Positions 1-11,961 of a DNA stretch of 64,000 bases are shown in pieces (the first letter of the stretch is position 1; every line of letters begins with the position of its first letter). A model generated the notes under the pieces. It was not told the origin of the DNA. It searched no databases and was given only the letters and a program-made list of their open reading frames with translations. A program made the translations under genes and the position numbers. The DNA is from Pseudomonas mosselii. GTDB taxonomy: Bacteria > Pseudomonadota > Gammaproteobacteria > Pseudomonadales > Pseudomonadaceae. The stretch is taken from the NCBI RefSeq assembly GCF_019823065.1, contig NZ_CP081966.1, positions 830,001-894,000 on the forward strand. The letters are read 5' to 3'.

Positions 1-1693
<1,693 letters not shown>

Positions 1694-1828
1694 ATATAAC
1701 ACCCAAGCAATTTGCGCTGCGGCCAGATTGTGGTGGTGAAGACGAAAGACCCGAAAGTTCGTAAGACCACAAATTCACATATCCGAATTAGCCAAGAGTG
1801 TTCCTAAGACATTCTGGCAACAGAATTT

Positions 1829-1943
1829 CTTGACGACCATAGAGCATTGGAACCACCTGATCCCATCCCGAACTCAGTAGTGAAACGATGCATCGCCGAT
1901 GGTAGTGTGGGGCTTCCCCATGTGAGAGTAGGTCATCGTCAAG
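1829..1943 (+). rRNA. 5S ribosomal RNA
   Basis: A 115-base 5S rRNA follows the 23S gene after a spacer of about 135 bases. Its ends are complementary (cttgacgacc at the 5' end, ggtcatcgtcaag at the 3' end) and it contains the conserved segment cccgaactcag. It completes the rRNA operon. No tRNA is visible in the 23S-5S spacer. Confidence 0.96.
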
Positions 1944-1953
1944 ATTCATTTCG

Positions 1954-1992
1954 CAAAACCCCTATCTGCGCGAGCAGGTAGGGGTTTTGTCT
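1954..1992 (+). terminator. rRNA operon intrinsic terminator
   Basis: A 16-base-pair stem with one T-G wobble (caaaacccctatctgc against gcaggtaggggttttg) and a four-base loop lies 10 bases after the 5S gene and ends in a T-rich tract. This is the classic end of the rrn transcript. Confidence 0.9.
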
Positions 1993-2096
1993 TTTCCGCT
2001 TGCCCAAAAGCCAATGCCGTTCCGACAGGGGGAACGTGTCGGCTGCCTCCGTGATAAGGTTTCTCCTCTGCATCAACCGCTCCCCGAGACCAGCCA

Positions 2097-5000
2097 ATGC
2101 CCCAGACCACCTCACTTCACCCAGGCTTCATGATCGTTCAGGGCAACCGCCTGGACGACCTGCGCAATCTGGTGGTGAGCGTGATGCGCCGTTACCCCCT
2201 GGCGCCGCTGGAAAACGAAATCGCCCTGGTGCAGAGCAACGGTATCGCCCAATGGCTGAAACTGGCCTTGGCCGAGGACCCACAGGACGACGATCAGGGC
2301 GGTTGCGGGATCGCAGCCGCCATCGATGTGCAGCTTCCGGGTAGCTTCATGTGGCAGCTGTACCGTCGCGTGCTGGGGCGCGACGAAATCCCCGAGGTGT
2401 CACTGCTGGACAAGGCGCCCCTGACCTGGCGCCTGATGCGCCTGCTCCCGGAAGTGATCGAACGCCCGCACTTCGAGCCCCTGCGCCGCTTCCTTACCGA
2501 TGACAGCGACCTGCGCAAGCGCTATCAGTTGGCCGAGCGCCTTGCCGACCTGTTCGACCAGTACCAGGTCTACCGTGCCGACTGGCTGAAGGACTGGGCA
2601 AGTGGTGCCCATGTGCTCAACACCGCACGGGGTGAGCGCAAGCCGCTGGCCGCCGGCAATCGCTGGCAGGCCGAGCTGTGGCGGATTCTGCTGGAAGACG
2701 TGGGCGAGGCGGGCATGGCCCAGAGCCGGGCCGGGGTGCATCAACGTTTCATCGAGCGGATCAACGGCCTGGAACAGGCCCCCGCCGGGCTGCCGGCGCG
2801 GCTGATCGTGTTCGGCATTTCGTCGCTGCCTGCCCAGATCCTCGAGGCTTTGGCAGGTCTTGCCCGCTTCAGCCAGGTGTTGCTGTGCGTGCACAACCCC
2901 TGCCGCCACCACTGGGGCGATATCGTCGCCGACAAGGACCTGCTGCGACACCAGTACAAGCGTCAGCAACGTAAGCAGGGCATGCCCCTGCAATTGGACG
3001 ACGATCTGCTGCACCAACATGCACACCCGTTGTTGGCCGCTTGGGGCAAGCAGGGGCGCGACTACATCAACCTGCTCGACAGCTACGACGATCCCGGCAG
3101 TTACCAGGGCGTGTTCAGCGACGGACGCATCGACCTGTTCAGTGAAGGTGAACCGAAGACCCTGCTCAACCAGCTGCAGGACGATATCCTCGAGTTGCGC
3201 CCCCTGGCCGAGACCCGCGAGCAGTGGCCGGCGGTCGACCCGGCCAAGGACCGCTCCGTACGTTTCCACCTGGCCCACAGTCCGCAGCGCGAAGTGGAAA
3301 TCCTGCACGATCAGTTGCTGGCCCGCTTCAGTGCCGACCCCACGCTGCGGCCTCGCGACGTCATTGTCATGCTGCCGGCTATCGACACCTACGCACCGCA
3401 TATCCGTGCCGTATTCGGCCAGCTCGACCGCAACGATCCGCGTTACATCCCGTTCACCCTGACCGACCAGGGCCAGCGTGGCCGCGACCCACTGCTGATC
3501 GCCCTGGAGCATCTGCTCAAGCTGCCCGACAGCCGTTTCGCCGTCAGCGAAGTGCTCGACCTGCTGGACGTGCCGGCAGTGCGCGCCCGCTTCGCCATTC
3601 AGGAAAGCGACCTTCCAACCCTGCACCGCTGGATCGAAGGCGCCGGTATCCGTTGGGGGTTGAGCGCAGAGCAACGCGCCAGCCTTGGCCTGCCCGAGGG
3701 TCTTGAGCAGAACAGTTGGCGCTTCGGCCTGCGGCGCATGCTGTTGGGGTACGCAGTCGGCGTGGGCGAAGGCTGTGACGGTATCGAGCCGTACGATGAG
3801 ATCGGCGGCCTCGACGCCGCGCTGATCGGCCCGTTGGTGGCGTTGCTCGATGCTCTGGACATTGCCTGCCAGGCGCTCTCACAGCCGGCCACGGCGACGG
3901 ATTGGGGGGCACGACTGCATGCGTTGCTGCAGATCTTCTTCCTGGCCGAAAACGAGCATGACGAACTGCTCCTGGTACAGCTGCAGGACCTGCGCGACAC
4001 CTGGCTGGAAACCTGCGACGCGGTCGGCCTGCACGATTTGCTGCCACTGACCGTGGTGCGCGAAGCCTGGCTGTCCGGGCTGGACCAGGGCAAGTTGTCC
4101 CAGCGCTTCCTGGCCGGCTCGGTGAACTTCTGCACGCTGATGCCCATGCGCGCCATCCCGTTCAGGGTGGTCTGCCTGCTGGGCATGAACGACGGTGACT
4201 ACCCACGTGCCCAGCCGCCCCTCGACTTCGACCTGATGGCCAGCGACTACCGACCAGGGGACCGTTCGCGTCGGGAGGATGACCGTTATCTGTTGCTCGA
4301 GGCCTTGCTCTCTGCACGTGACCAGCTTTATGTCAGCTGGGTCGGGCACAGCATCCGCGACAACAGCGAGCGACCGTCCTCGGTGCTGATCGGGCAGTTG
4401 CGCGATCACCTGGCCGCCGGCTGGCAGCTCGCCGGCGCCAAGACCGGCCAACGCGACGACCCTGGGCAGCAGCTGTTGCATGCCCTGACCCAGGAGCACC
4501 CATTGCAGCCGTTCAGCCAGCGCTACTTCCAGAAGGGCAGCCCGTTGTTCAGCTTCGCCCATGAATGGTTGGCGTTGCACCAGGCCGAGGACGAAGCGCA
4601 AGTGCCTGTCGCACTGTCGCCCTACACCAGCGATGAGCCGCTCAACCTGGTGCAGCTTCAGGACTTCCTGCGCCATCCGGTCCGGCATTTCTTCAGCCAG
4701 CGCCTGAAAGTGTTCTTCGAGGCCCTGGAGGCACCGACCCCGGACGAAGAACCCTTCGTGCTGGACGCTCTGCAACGCTATGGCCTGAGCGAAAGCCTGC
4801 TTGGCGCCGCGCTGGCCGATCCGGACAACGCCGAGCGGGCGTTGCAGGCCCAGGCCCGACGTCTCCAGGCCTGCGGGATGTTGCCGCTGGCAGGCTTCGG
4901 CGAAGCCTTGCAGGCCGAGTTGATTCAGCCGCTGCCGGACTTGCTGCAACGCCATCGGCAACTGCTGCAGCGCTGGCCAACCCGGGTCGAGGGCGCCATG

Positions 5001-5576
5001 CCGATCCATTTCGAACAGGGGCCGCTGCGCTTGGAGGGCTGGCTTGGCCAGGTGTACCAGGCCGAGGACCAGAGCCTGTTGAGCATCGCCACCGTGCCTA
5101 ATACCCTCAGTGCTGGACGCAACAGCCTGAAGTGGCACCGGCTGGTGCCGACCTGGGTGATGCACCTTGCTGCCTGTGCTTCTGGCTACCCGTTGCACAG
5201 CGCGCTGGTGGCCAGTGACCTGACCCTGTTGTTGGCCCCGTTGCCTCAGGGCGAGGCGGCAGAGCGCCTGGGCGAACTGCTGGTGGCACGCCAGGCGGGT
5301 ATGAACGCGCCCTTGCCGGTGGCGGCCAAGACCGCCTTCGCCTGGCTGGCCCAGGAGGACCCGGACAAGGCGACGGCCGCCGCGATCCGCGCCTATGAGG
5401 GTGACGGCCAGAACAACTTCGGCGAGCGCAGCGAAAGCCTGGCCCTGGCCCGCCAGTATCGTGACTTCGCCGCGCTGGCCCTCGACGAAACCTTCGAAGG
5501 CTGGTGCGAAGCCTTGTATCGCCCCTTGTTCGCAGCGCCCTGGCAGACCCTGGGTAACCCGGAGAACGCCCAATGA
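2097..5576 (+). CDS. recC: RecBCD enzyme subunit RecC
   Basis: RecC is the subunit of the RecBCD helicase-nuclease that scans the 3'-tailed strand for Chi and splits the duplex at the entry pin. The protein has 1159 residues, close to the family norm. It opens with the typical segment around FMIVQGNRLDDLRNLVV and a helicase-like fold without a working Walker A site, and ends with the degenerate nuclease-like domain of the family. It overlaps recB by 4 bases (ATGA), so the two are probably translationally coupled. The order recC-recB-recD has no ptrA between recC and recB, unlike E. coli. ATG 2097 is used; an internal ATG 11 codons later (at MIVQGN) is possible. It begins about 100 bases after the rRNA terminator. 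Confidence 0.96.
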   Translation: MPQTTSLHPGFMIVQGNRLDDLRNLVVSVMRRYPLAPLENEIALVQSNGIAQWLKLALAEDPQDDDQGGCGIAAAIDVQLPGSFMWQLYRRVLGRDEIPEVSLLDKAPLTWRLMRLLPEVIERPHFEPLRRFLTDDSDLRKRYQLAERLADLFDQYQVYRADWLKDWASGAHVLNTARGERKPLAAGNRWQAELWRILLEDVGEAGMAQSRAGVHQRFIERINGLEQAPAGLPARLIVFGISSLPAQILEALAGLARFSQVLLCVHNPCRHHWGDIVADKDLLRHQYKRQQRKQGMPLQLDDDLLHQHAHPLLAAWGKQGRDYINLLDSYDDPGSYQGVFSDGRIDLFSEGEPKTLLNQLQDDILELRPLAETREQWPAVDPAKDRSVRFHLAHSPQREVEILHDQLLARFSADPTLRPRDVIVMLPAIDTYAPHIRAVFGQLDRNDPRYIPFTLTDQGQRGRDPLLIALEHLLKLPDSRFAVSEVLDLLDVPAVRARFAIQESDLPTLHRWIEGAGIRWGLSAEQRASLGLPEGLEQNSWRFGLRRMLLGYAVGVGEGCDGIEPYDEIGGLDAALIGPLVALLDALDIACQALSQPATATDWGARLHALLQIFFLAENEHDELLLVQLQDLRDTWLETCDAVGLHDLLPLTVVREAWLSGLDQGKLSQRFLAGSVNFCTLMPMRAIPFRVVCLLGMNDGDYPRAQPPLDFDLMASDYRPGDRSRREDDRYLLLEALLSARDQLYVSWVGHSIRDNSERPSSVLIGQLRDHLAAGWQLAGAKTGQRDDPGQQLLHALTQEHPLQPFSQRYFQKGSPLFSFAHEWLALHQAEDEAQVPVALSPYTSDEPLNLVQLQDFLRHPVRHFFSQRLKVFFEALEAPTPDEEPFVLDALQRYGLSESLLGAALADPDNAERALQAQARRLQACGMLPLAGFGEALQAELIQPLPDLLQRHRQLLQRWPTRVEGAMPIHFEQGPLRLEGWLGQVYQAEDQSLLSIATVPNTLSAGRNSLKWHRLVPTWVMHLAACASGYPLHSALVASDLTLLLAPLPQGEAAERLGELLVARQAGMNAPLPVAAKTAFAWLAQEDPDKATAAAIRAYEGDGQNNFGERSESLALARQYRDFAALALDETFEGWCEALYRPLFAAPWQTLGNPENAQ

Positions 5577-8500
5577 CCCAAGCCCGCCCCCTGGCGCTGA
5601 GTTTCCCCCTGCACGGCAGCCAACTGATCGAAGCCAGCGCCGGCACCGGCAAGACGTTCACCATATCGGCCTTGTACCTGCGTCTGATACTCGGCCATGG
5701 CGGCGAGCAGGGTTTCAGCCGCGAGCTGCTGCCACCGCAGATCCTCGTGGTGACCTTCACCGACGCGGCCACCAAGGAGCTGCGCGAGCGCATTCGCGCG
5801 CGCCTGGCCGAGGCGGCGCGTTTCTTCCGCGGCGAGCTGGACGGTGCCGACCCGCTGCTGCATCTGCTGCGCGACGATTACCCACAGGAGCAATGGCCAC
5901 GCTGCGCCAGCCGCCTTGAGATCGCCGTGCAGTGGATGGACGAGGCCGCTGTCTCGACCATCCACGGCTGGTGCCAGCGCATGCTGCGCGAGCACGCCTT
6001 CGACAGTGGCAGCCTGTTCACCCAGAGCCTGGAGACCGATCACAGCGAACTGCTGGGCCAGGTCATGCGCGACTACTGGCGGCGCTTCTGCTACGGCATG
6101 CGCGGCGAGTCACTGGCCTGGGTGCGTGGCAACTGGGGCAGCCCCGATGCCTTGTTGCCGAGGATCAGACCGCTGTTTGGCCGTGTCCGTGGCCAGGAGG
6201 ACGAGCAAGACCCGCAGTCGTTGATCGAGGCGACCCTGCGCCAGCGCACCGAGCAATTGGCCCAACTCAAGGCGCCTTGGGGCGCCTGGGCCGACGAGCT
6301 GCAGCAGATCTGCCGCGATGCCGTGGCGGCCAAGCAGGCCGACGGGCGCAAGTTGCAGGCACGCTATTTCGAGCCCTGGTTCGACAAGCTGCGGGCCTGG
6401 GCCGGTGATGAGCAGGCCATGGAACTGGACCTAGGCACCGGCTTCACCCGTCTGACACCCGCTGGCCTGGCCGAGGCCTGGAAGTCCGGCGAGCCGCCGC
6501 AACACCCGGCGCTGCGGGTCATGGAGTCCTTGCGCGAGCAGTTGCAGGGGCTGGCCAGCCCTGACGCACGGTTGCTGGAGCATGCCGCCGCCTGGGTATC
6601 GGCGCGCTTCGAGGTGGAGAAACGTCGCCGCGCCGAAATGGGCTTCGACGACATGTTGCTGCGCCTGGAACATGCCCTGGGCAGCGACTCCGGTCAGCGC
6701 CTGGCCGCGTTGATCCGTGAGCAGTTCCCGGTCGCGTTGATCGACGAGTTCCAGGACACCGACCCCGTCCAGTACGGGATCTTCGAGCGCATCTACCGCA
6801 TCACCGAGAACAACCCGGACACCGGCTTGTTCATGATCGGCGACCCCAAGCAGGCGATCTATGCCTTCCGTGGCGCCGACATCTTCACCTACCTGGCCGC
6901 GCGCCGTGCCACCGCCGGGCGCCTGCACAGCCTGGACACCAACTACCGCTCCAGCCAGGCCATGGTCGCGGCGGTCAACCGGGTGTTCCTGCAGGCCGAG
7001 GAACGCGCCGAGGGCCGTGGCGCCTTCCTGTTCCGTGCCCAGGGCGACAACCCGCTGCCCTTCGTCGAAGTGCGCGCCAAGGGTCGTGGCGAGCAACTGC
7101 TGATCGCCGGGCAGCCCAGCGCGGCCCTGCATTGCTGGCAGCTGGAGAGCGACGAGCCGGTGTCCAGCACAACGTATCGCCAGCAACTGGCGGCCAGTTG
7201 CGCCAGCCATATCGTCGAGCTGCTCGAAGGTGGTCAGCAAGGCGTCAGCGGTTTCGCCGATGCCGCCGGCAAGCTGCGACCCTGCTTGCCTTCCGATATC
7301 GCCATCCTGGTGCGCGACGGTCGCGAGGCCCAGCTGGTCCGCGCCGAGCTGGCGGCTCGCGATGTGCGCAGCGTATACCTGTCGGACAAGGATTCGGTGT
7401 TCGCCGCCCAGGAGGCCCATGACCTGCTGGCCTGGCTCAAGGCCTGCGCCGAGCCGGACTCGGAGCGCATGCTCAAGGCCGCTCTGGCCAGCCTGACCCT
7501 CGACCTGCCGCTTATCGAACTGGAGCGCCTGAACCAGGATGAGCGGGTCTGGGAAAACTGGGTTATGCGTTTTCGCCGCTACCGCGACATCTGGCAACGC
7601 CAGGGCGTGCTGCCGATGCTGCGGCGCCTGCTGCACGACTTCCAGCTGCCGCGGGCGCTGATGGGCCGCAGCGACGGCGAGCGGGTGCTGACCAACCTAC
7701 TGCACCTGGCTGAACTGCTGCAGCAGGCCGCGGGTGAGCTGGATGGCGAGCAGGCGCTGATCCGTCATCTCACCGAGCACCTGGCCAACGCAGGGCAAGC
7801 CGGAGAAGAGCAGATCCTGCGCCTGGAAAGCGACGAGCAACTGGTCAAGGTGGTGACCATCCACAAGTCCAAGGGCCTGGAATACCCCTTGGTGTACCTG
7901 CCGTTCATCTGCACCAGCAAGCCGGTGGATGGCCAGCGCCTGCCCCTGGGCTGGCACGACGACCAGGGCGTGGCGCACCTGACCTTGACACCGGACGCCG
8001 CGCAGATCGAGCGCGCCGACGATGAACGCCTGGCCGAGGACCTGCGTCTGCTCTACGTCGCCCTGACCCGTGCCCAGCATGCCTGCTGGCTGGGCGTTGC
8101 CGACCTCAAGCGCGGCACCCAGCGCAGTTCGCAGTTGCATCGTTCGGCCTTGGGCTACCTGCTGGGTGGCGGCCTGTCGTTGGCGGCTTCCAGCCAGCTG
8201 GGCGAATGGCTCGCTACCCTGGCGGCCGGTAATCCGGCCATCACCCATGGTCCGCTGCCTGAGGTTCAGGCCCTGTGCTACCGCACGCCGGACAGCCAGC
8301 GCGAGCTGCTGCCGCCGCGCAAGCCTCGTCGGGCCGCTGCGGAACACTGGTGGATCGCCTCGTACAGTGCCTTGCGGGTGGGCGACCAGACCCTGGTCGC
8401 CGACAGCTCCCAGGCCCAGCAATTGCTGGACGACGAGGTGCTGGACAGCCAGTCGCTGCGTGAGGTGCCGGCCGAGGCGGGCGATATCCACCGCTTCCCC

Positions 8501-9244
8501 CGTGGGCCGAATCCGGGCACTTTCCTCCACGGCCTGCTCGAATGGGCGGGGCGCGAAGGGTTCGCCGAGGTCGCCGCCCAAGGGCCGGTGATCGAACGCA
8601 CCGTGGGCCAGCGCTGCAACCGACGCGACTGGACAGGCTGGATTCCCACGCTGACCCAATGGCTGCAGCAACTGCTGGTCCAGCCCATGCCGTTGCAAGG
8701 GGCCACCTTGACCCTCGCAGGCCTCGAGCGCTACCAGGTCGAAATGGAGTTCTGGTTCGCCAGCCATCAGGTCGACGCGGTGCGCCTCGACCATCTGGTG
8801 GCGCGCCACACCCACGTTGGAATGACGCGGGCGGCCGCCCAGCCGACCGTGCTCAACGGCATGTTCAAGGGCTTCATCGACCTGGCCTTCGAACTCGACG
8901 GGCGCTACTACGTGGCCGACTACAAGTCCAACTGGCTCGGCCCCGACGCCGAGGCCTACGGCGCCCTGGCCATGGAGCAGGCAATCCTCGAGCATCGCTA
9001 CGACCTGCAGTACGTGCTCTACCTGCTGGCCCTGCATCGCCAGCTGCGCGCGCGCCTGCCCGACTACGACTACGACCTGCATGTCGGCGGTGCCGTGTTC
9101 ATCTTCCTGCGTGGGGTCACCTCGGCCGGCCATGGGCTGTATCATGCGCGGCCTCCCCGGGCGCTGATCGAACAGCTCGACGCGATGTTCCGGGGTGAGC
9201 AAGAACCCGCCCAACAGGACCTGTTTGCCGGAGCCACGCCATGA
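5573..9244 (+). CDS. recB: RecBCD enzyme subunit RecB (helicase/nuclease)
   Basis: RecB is the 3'-to-5' helicase and the only nuclease of RecBCD; after Chi it loads RecA. The 1223-residue protein shows the UvrD/Rep Walker A motif EASAGTGKTFTI near residue 20, a Walker B-type segment IDEFQDTDP near residue 390, motif IV/V-type sequence TIHKSKGLEYPLVYLP near 763, and the C-terminal nuclease core YVADYKSNWLG near 1115, whose Asp and Lys match the catalytic D-x-K pair. Overlaps of 4 bases with recC upstream and recD downstream mark one operon. All key motifs are intact, so the enzyme should be active. Confidence 0.97.
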   Translation: MTQARPLALSFPLHGSQLIEASAGTGKTFTISALYLRLILGHGGEQGFSRELLPPQILVVTFTDAATKELRERIRARLAEAARFFRGELDGADPLLHLLRDDYPQEQWPRCASRLEIAVQWMDEAAVSTIHGWCQRMLREHAFDSGSLFTQSLETDHSELLGQVMRDYWRRFCYGMRGESLAWVRGNWGSPDALLPRIRPLFGRVRGQEDEQDPQSLIEATLRQRTEQLAQLKAPWGAWADELQQICRDAVAAKQADGRKLQARYFEPWFDKLRAWAGDEQAMELDLGTGFTRLTPAGLAEAWKSGEPPQHPALRVMESLREQLQGLASPDARLLEHAAAWVSARFEVEKRRRAEMGFDDMLLRLEHALGSDSGQRLAALIREQFPVALIDEFQDTDPVQYGIFERIYRITENNPDTGLFMIGDPKQAIYAFRGADIFTYLAARRATAGRLHSLDTNYRSSQAMVAAVNRVFLQAEERAEGRGAFLFRAQGDNPLPFVEVRAKGRGEQLLIAGQPSAALHCWQLESDEPVSSTTYRQQLAASCASHIVELLEGGQQGVSGFADAAGKLRPCLPSDIAILVRDGREAQLVRAELAARDVRSVYLSDKDSVFAAQEAHDLLAWLKACAEPDSERMLKAALASLTLDLPLIELERLNQDERVWENWVMRFRRYRDIWQRQGVLPMLRRLLHDFQLPRALMGRSDGERVLTNLLHLAELLQQAAGELDGEQALIRHLTEHLANAGQAGEEQILRLESDEQLVKVVTIHKSKGLEYPLVYLPFICTSKPVDGQRLPLGWHDDQGVAHLTLTPDAAQIERADDERLAEDLRLLYVALTRAQHACWLGVADLKRGTQRSSQLHRSALGYLLGGGLSLAASSQLGEWLATLAAGNPAITHGPLPEVQALCYRTPDSQRELLPPRKPRRAAAEHWWIASYSALRVGDQTLVADSSQAQQLLDDEVLDSQSLREVPAEAGDIHRFPRGPNPGTFLHGLLEWAGREGFAEVAAQGPVIERTVGQRCNRRDWTGWIPTLTQWLQQLLVQPMPLQGATLTLAGLERYQVEMEFWFASHQVDAVRLDHLVARHTHVGMTRAAAQPTVLNGMFKGFIDLAFELDGRYYVADYKSNWLGPDAEAYGALAMEQAILEHRYDLQYVLYLLALHRQLRARLPDYDYDLHVGGAVFIFLRGVTSAGHGLYHARPPRALIEQLDAMFRGEQEPAQQDLFAGATP

Positions 9245-11316
9245 GCCGCAACCTCGACGACCTGCTGCCCACGCCCTTGCAGGCCGAGCACCTGAGCGCC
9301 CTGGCGCCGCTGCGCCACAGCCGGGACCTGCTGGCGCTGCTCTATCGCTGGGTCGAGCGTGGCTGGCTGCGCGCCCTGGACCGGGCCTTCGTGAGTTTCC
9401 TCGAGGAGCGGGCGCCGGGCAGCGATCCGCTGGTGCTGCTGGCCGCCGCCCTGGCCAGCCACCAGCTGGGCCATGGCCATGTCTGCCTCGATCTGCAACA
9501 GACCCTTGCCGAGCCGGACTTCGCCCTGTCGCTGCCACCGGAAGGCGATGCGCTGGCCGGGCCGTTGCTGCTGCCTTCGCAGCTGCTGGCCAGCCTCGAG
9601 CTGGGCACTTGGTTGCAGCGGCTCGCCGAGAGTCCCCTGGTTGCCGCAGGCGATACCGTCGAGCAGCGTGCCAGGCCACTGGTGGTCAGCGGCGAGCGCC
9701 TGTACCTGCGCCGCTATTGGACTTACGAGCGGCGCATCGACAATGCCCTGCATGAGCGCCTGGCGCGCCTTCAGCCTCAGCCGGCCGACCTGGCACTACG
9801 TCTGTCGCAACTGTTCGAAGGTGGCTCGACCGCAAGCGAGGTGGATTGGCAGAAACTGGCCTGCGCTCTGGCCACCCGTGCCGGCTTCAGTGTCATCACC
9901 GGCGGCCCCGGGACCGGCAAGACCACCACCGTGGTACGCCTGCTGGCGCTGTTGCAGGGGCCTGCGGTCGAGCAAGGCCGGCCGCTGCGCATCCGCCTGG
10001 CGGCGCCGACCGGCAAGGCCGCGGCGCGCCTCACCGAGTCCATCGGCCAGCAGGTGGAGCGCTTGCAGGTGGATGGCGCGGTGCGGGCGCAGATCCCCAC
10101 CGAGGTCAGCACCGTGCACCGCTTGCTGGGCAGCCGCCCGGGTTCGCGGCACTTCCGCCATCATGCCGGCAACCCGTTGCCCCTGGATGTGCTGGTGGTC
10201 GACGAAGCCTCGATGATCGACCTGGAGATGATGGCCAACCTGCTCGACGCCCTGCCGGCCAATGCGCGGCTGGTGCTGCTGGGCGACAAGGACCAGCTCG
10301 CTTCGGTGGAGGCCGGAGCGGTGCTGGGCGACCTGTGCCGAGACGCCGAGGATGGCGGCTACTGGCCGCAGACCCTGGCCTGGCTGGAGCAGGTGGGCGG
10401 ACAGTCGCTGGCCGACATCGGCCTGAGGTCGGGCGACGGCCAGCGCAACCCGCTGGCCCAGCAGATCGTGATGCTGCGCCACTCGCGGCGTTTTGGCGAA
10501 GGCAGCGGCATCGGCCAGTTGGCGCGCCTGGTCAATCGCCAGCAAGCCCTGGAGGCGCGTGCGCTGCTGGCGACCCGACCGGCGGATGTCCATTGCCTGA
10601 CCCTGGGCGGCGAGCACGACAAACGCTTCGAGCGCCTGCTGCTCGATGGCCTCAACCAAGGCCCCGAGGGGCCACAAGGGTATCGCGGCTACCTGCGAAC
10701 CATCGGTCGCCTGCGCCCGCCGCCAGGCACGCCAGGCGACGATCCGCGCTGGGAGCGCTGGGCGGCCGAGGTGCTGCAGAGCTTCGAGGCGTTCCAGTTG
10801 CTCTGTGCCGTGCGCAAGGGCGCCTGGGGCGTCGAAGGCCTCAACGAGCGGGTCGCCCGGGTGCTGCACAACGCCGGGCTGATCGACAACCAGCAACCCT
10901 GGTACGAGGGGCGTCCGGTACTGGTCACCCGCAACGACTATGGCCTCGGGCTGATGAACGGCGATATCGGCATCGCCTTGCGCCTGCCGGACGATCATGG
11001 AGAGGCGCTGCTGCGCGTGGCTTTTCCGCGCAACGATGGCAGCGGTGGGGTGCGTTTCGTACTGCCCAGCCGTCTCAGCGAGGTGGAAACGGTGTTCGCC
11101 ATGACCGTGCACAAGTCCCAGGGCTCGGAGTTCAGCCATACCGCGCTGGTGCTGCCCGACGCGCTGAACCCGGTGCTGACCAAGGAACTGGTGTACACCG
11201 GCATCACCCGCGCCAAGCATTGCTTCAGCCTCATCGAGCCGCGGGCAGGGGTGTTCGAGGAGGCGGTGGGGCGCAAGGTCCGGCGGGTCTCGGGGTTGAT
11301 GCTGGAGCAAGTCTGA
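9241..11316 (+). CDS. recD: RecBCD enzyme subunit RecD (5'-3' helicase)
   Basis: RecD is the fast 5'-to-3' superfamily 1B helicase of RecBCD. The 691-residue protein has an N-terminal RecB-binding region, Walker A GGPGTGKTTTVVRLL near residue 220, Walker B VVDEASMID near 319, and the C-terminal motifs MTVHKSQGSEF and YTGITRAK. It is the last gene of recCBD and starts inside the recB stop codon by an ATGA overlap. Only about 70 bases separate its stop from yfiR, with no clear terminator, so read-through into the yfi genes is possible but not shown. Confidence 0.97.
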   Translation: MSRNLDDLLPTPLQAEHLSALAPLRHSRDLLALLYRWVERGWLRALDRAFVSFLEERAPGSDPLVLLAAALASHQLGHGHVCLDLQQTLAEPDFALSLPPEGDALAGPLLLPSQLLASLELGTWLQRLAESPLVAAGDTVEQRARPLVVSGERLYLRRYWTYERRIDNALHERLARLQPQPADLALRLSQLFEGGSTASEVDWQKLACALATRAGFSVITGGPGTGKTTTVVRLLALLQGPAVEQGRPLRIRLAAPTGKAAARLTESIGQQVERLQVDGAVRAQIPTEVSTVHRLLGSRPGSRHFRHHAGNPLPLDVLVVDEASMIDLEMMANLLDALPANARLVLLGDKDQLASVEAGAVLGDLCRDAEDGGYWPQTLAWLEQVGGQSLADIGLRSGDGQRNPLAQQIVMLRHSRRFGEGSGIGQLARLVNRQQALEARALLATRPADVHCLTLGGEHDKRFERLLLDGLNQGPEGPQGYRGYLRTIGRLRPPPGTPGDDPRWERWAAEVLQSFEAFQLLCAVRKGAWGVEGLNERVARVLHNAGLIDNQQPWYEGRPVLVTRNDYGLGLMNGDIGIALRLPDDHGEALLRVAFPRNDGSGGVRFVLPSRLSEVETVFAMTVHKSQGSEFSHTALVLPDALNPVLTKELVYTGITRAKHCFSLIEPRAGVFEEAVGRKVRRVSGLMLEQV

Positions 11317-11385
11317 CTCTGGAGTTTGCCGCTGATATGCTATCGTTGCGGCATTATCCGCAAACATTTTGTGAGATTTCCCCCC

Positions 11386-11961
11386 ATGACAGTGGCTGTC
11401 TCGGCCCTGGGACGCGTGAAGGGCTGTGCGCTCTCGTTGCTGATGGCCATGCTGTTGTCGAACGGCGCGCCCGCCTGGGCGGACAATGCCGTATCGCAGG
11501 CGCAGGTGAAGCTACGGGCCAAGGCCGTGACCCAGGTCGTGCTGGGCATCCTCAGCTACGCCCGCTGGCCTGCCGACCCCAATCCCTTGCGCCTGTGCCT
11601 GGTCGGCCCGACCGAATACGCCGACGACCTGATCAAGGGCAACCTGCAGCAGTCCGGGCAACCCCTGCAGGTGCGCCGCCTGCTCGCCGACGATCCGAGC
11701 GTGGCCAGTGCCTGCGACGCCATCTACCTCGGCAAGCTCGACAAACAGCAACGTGAGCGATTGTTCCAGCGGATCAACGGCCACCCGGTGCTGAGCATCA
11801 GCGAGGCCGACGATCCGTGCACGGTGGGTAGCCTGTTCTGCCTGCGGGTCGGCGATCAGCAGGTGGCGTTCGACGTCAACCTCGACTCAGTGGCACGCAG
11901 TGGCGTGCGCATTCACCCTAGCGTGCTGCAATTGTCGCGACGGCGGGCGGGGCAGCCATGA
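11386..11961 (+). CDS. yfiR: YfiR, periplasmic repressor of the diguanylate cyclase YfiN
   Basis: YfiR is the small periplasmic protein that holds YfiN inactive; redox state and envelope stress release it. From ATG 11386 the protein has 191 residues with a signal peptide ending near SNGAPAWA. The mature part carries four cysteines at 71, 110, 145 and 152. These are the positions I recall for the two disulfides of P. aeruginosa YfiR, so redox control is probably conserved. The longer frame from 11326 lacks a ribosome site and would bury the signal peptide. It overlaps yfiN by four bases. Family: DUF4154. Confidence 0.92.
   Translation: MTVAVSALGRVKGCALSLLMAMLLSNGAPAWADNAVSQAQVKLRAKAVTQVVLGILSYARWPADPNPLRLCLVGPTEYADDLIKGNLQQSGQPLQVRRLLADDPSVASACDAIYLGKLDKQQRERLFQRINGHPVLSISEADDPCTVGSLFCLRVGDQQVAFDVNLDSVARSGVRIHPSVLQLSRRRAGQP

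Noticed and set aside
3879..5573. A 564-codon open frame antisense to recC
   Set aside because: High-GC codon bias opens long antisense frames. The sense strand encodes a full RecC, while the antisense product has low complexity and no recognisable domain.
7697..9679. A 660-codon antisense frame spanning recB and recD
   Set aside because: It crosses two well-supported genes on the other strand and shows no motif or ribosome site.
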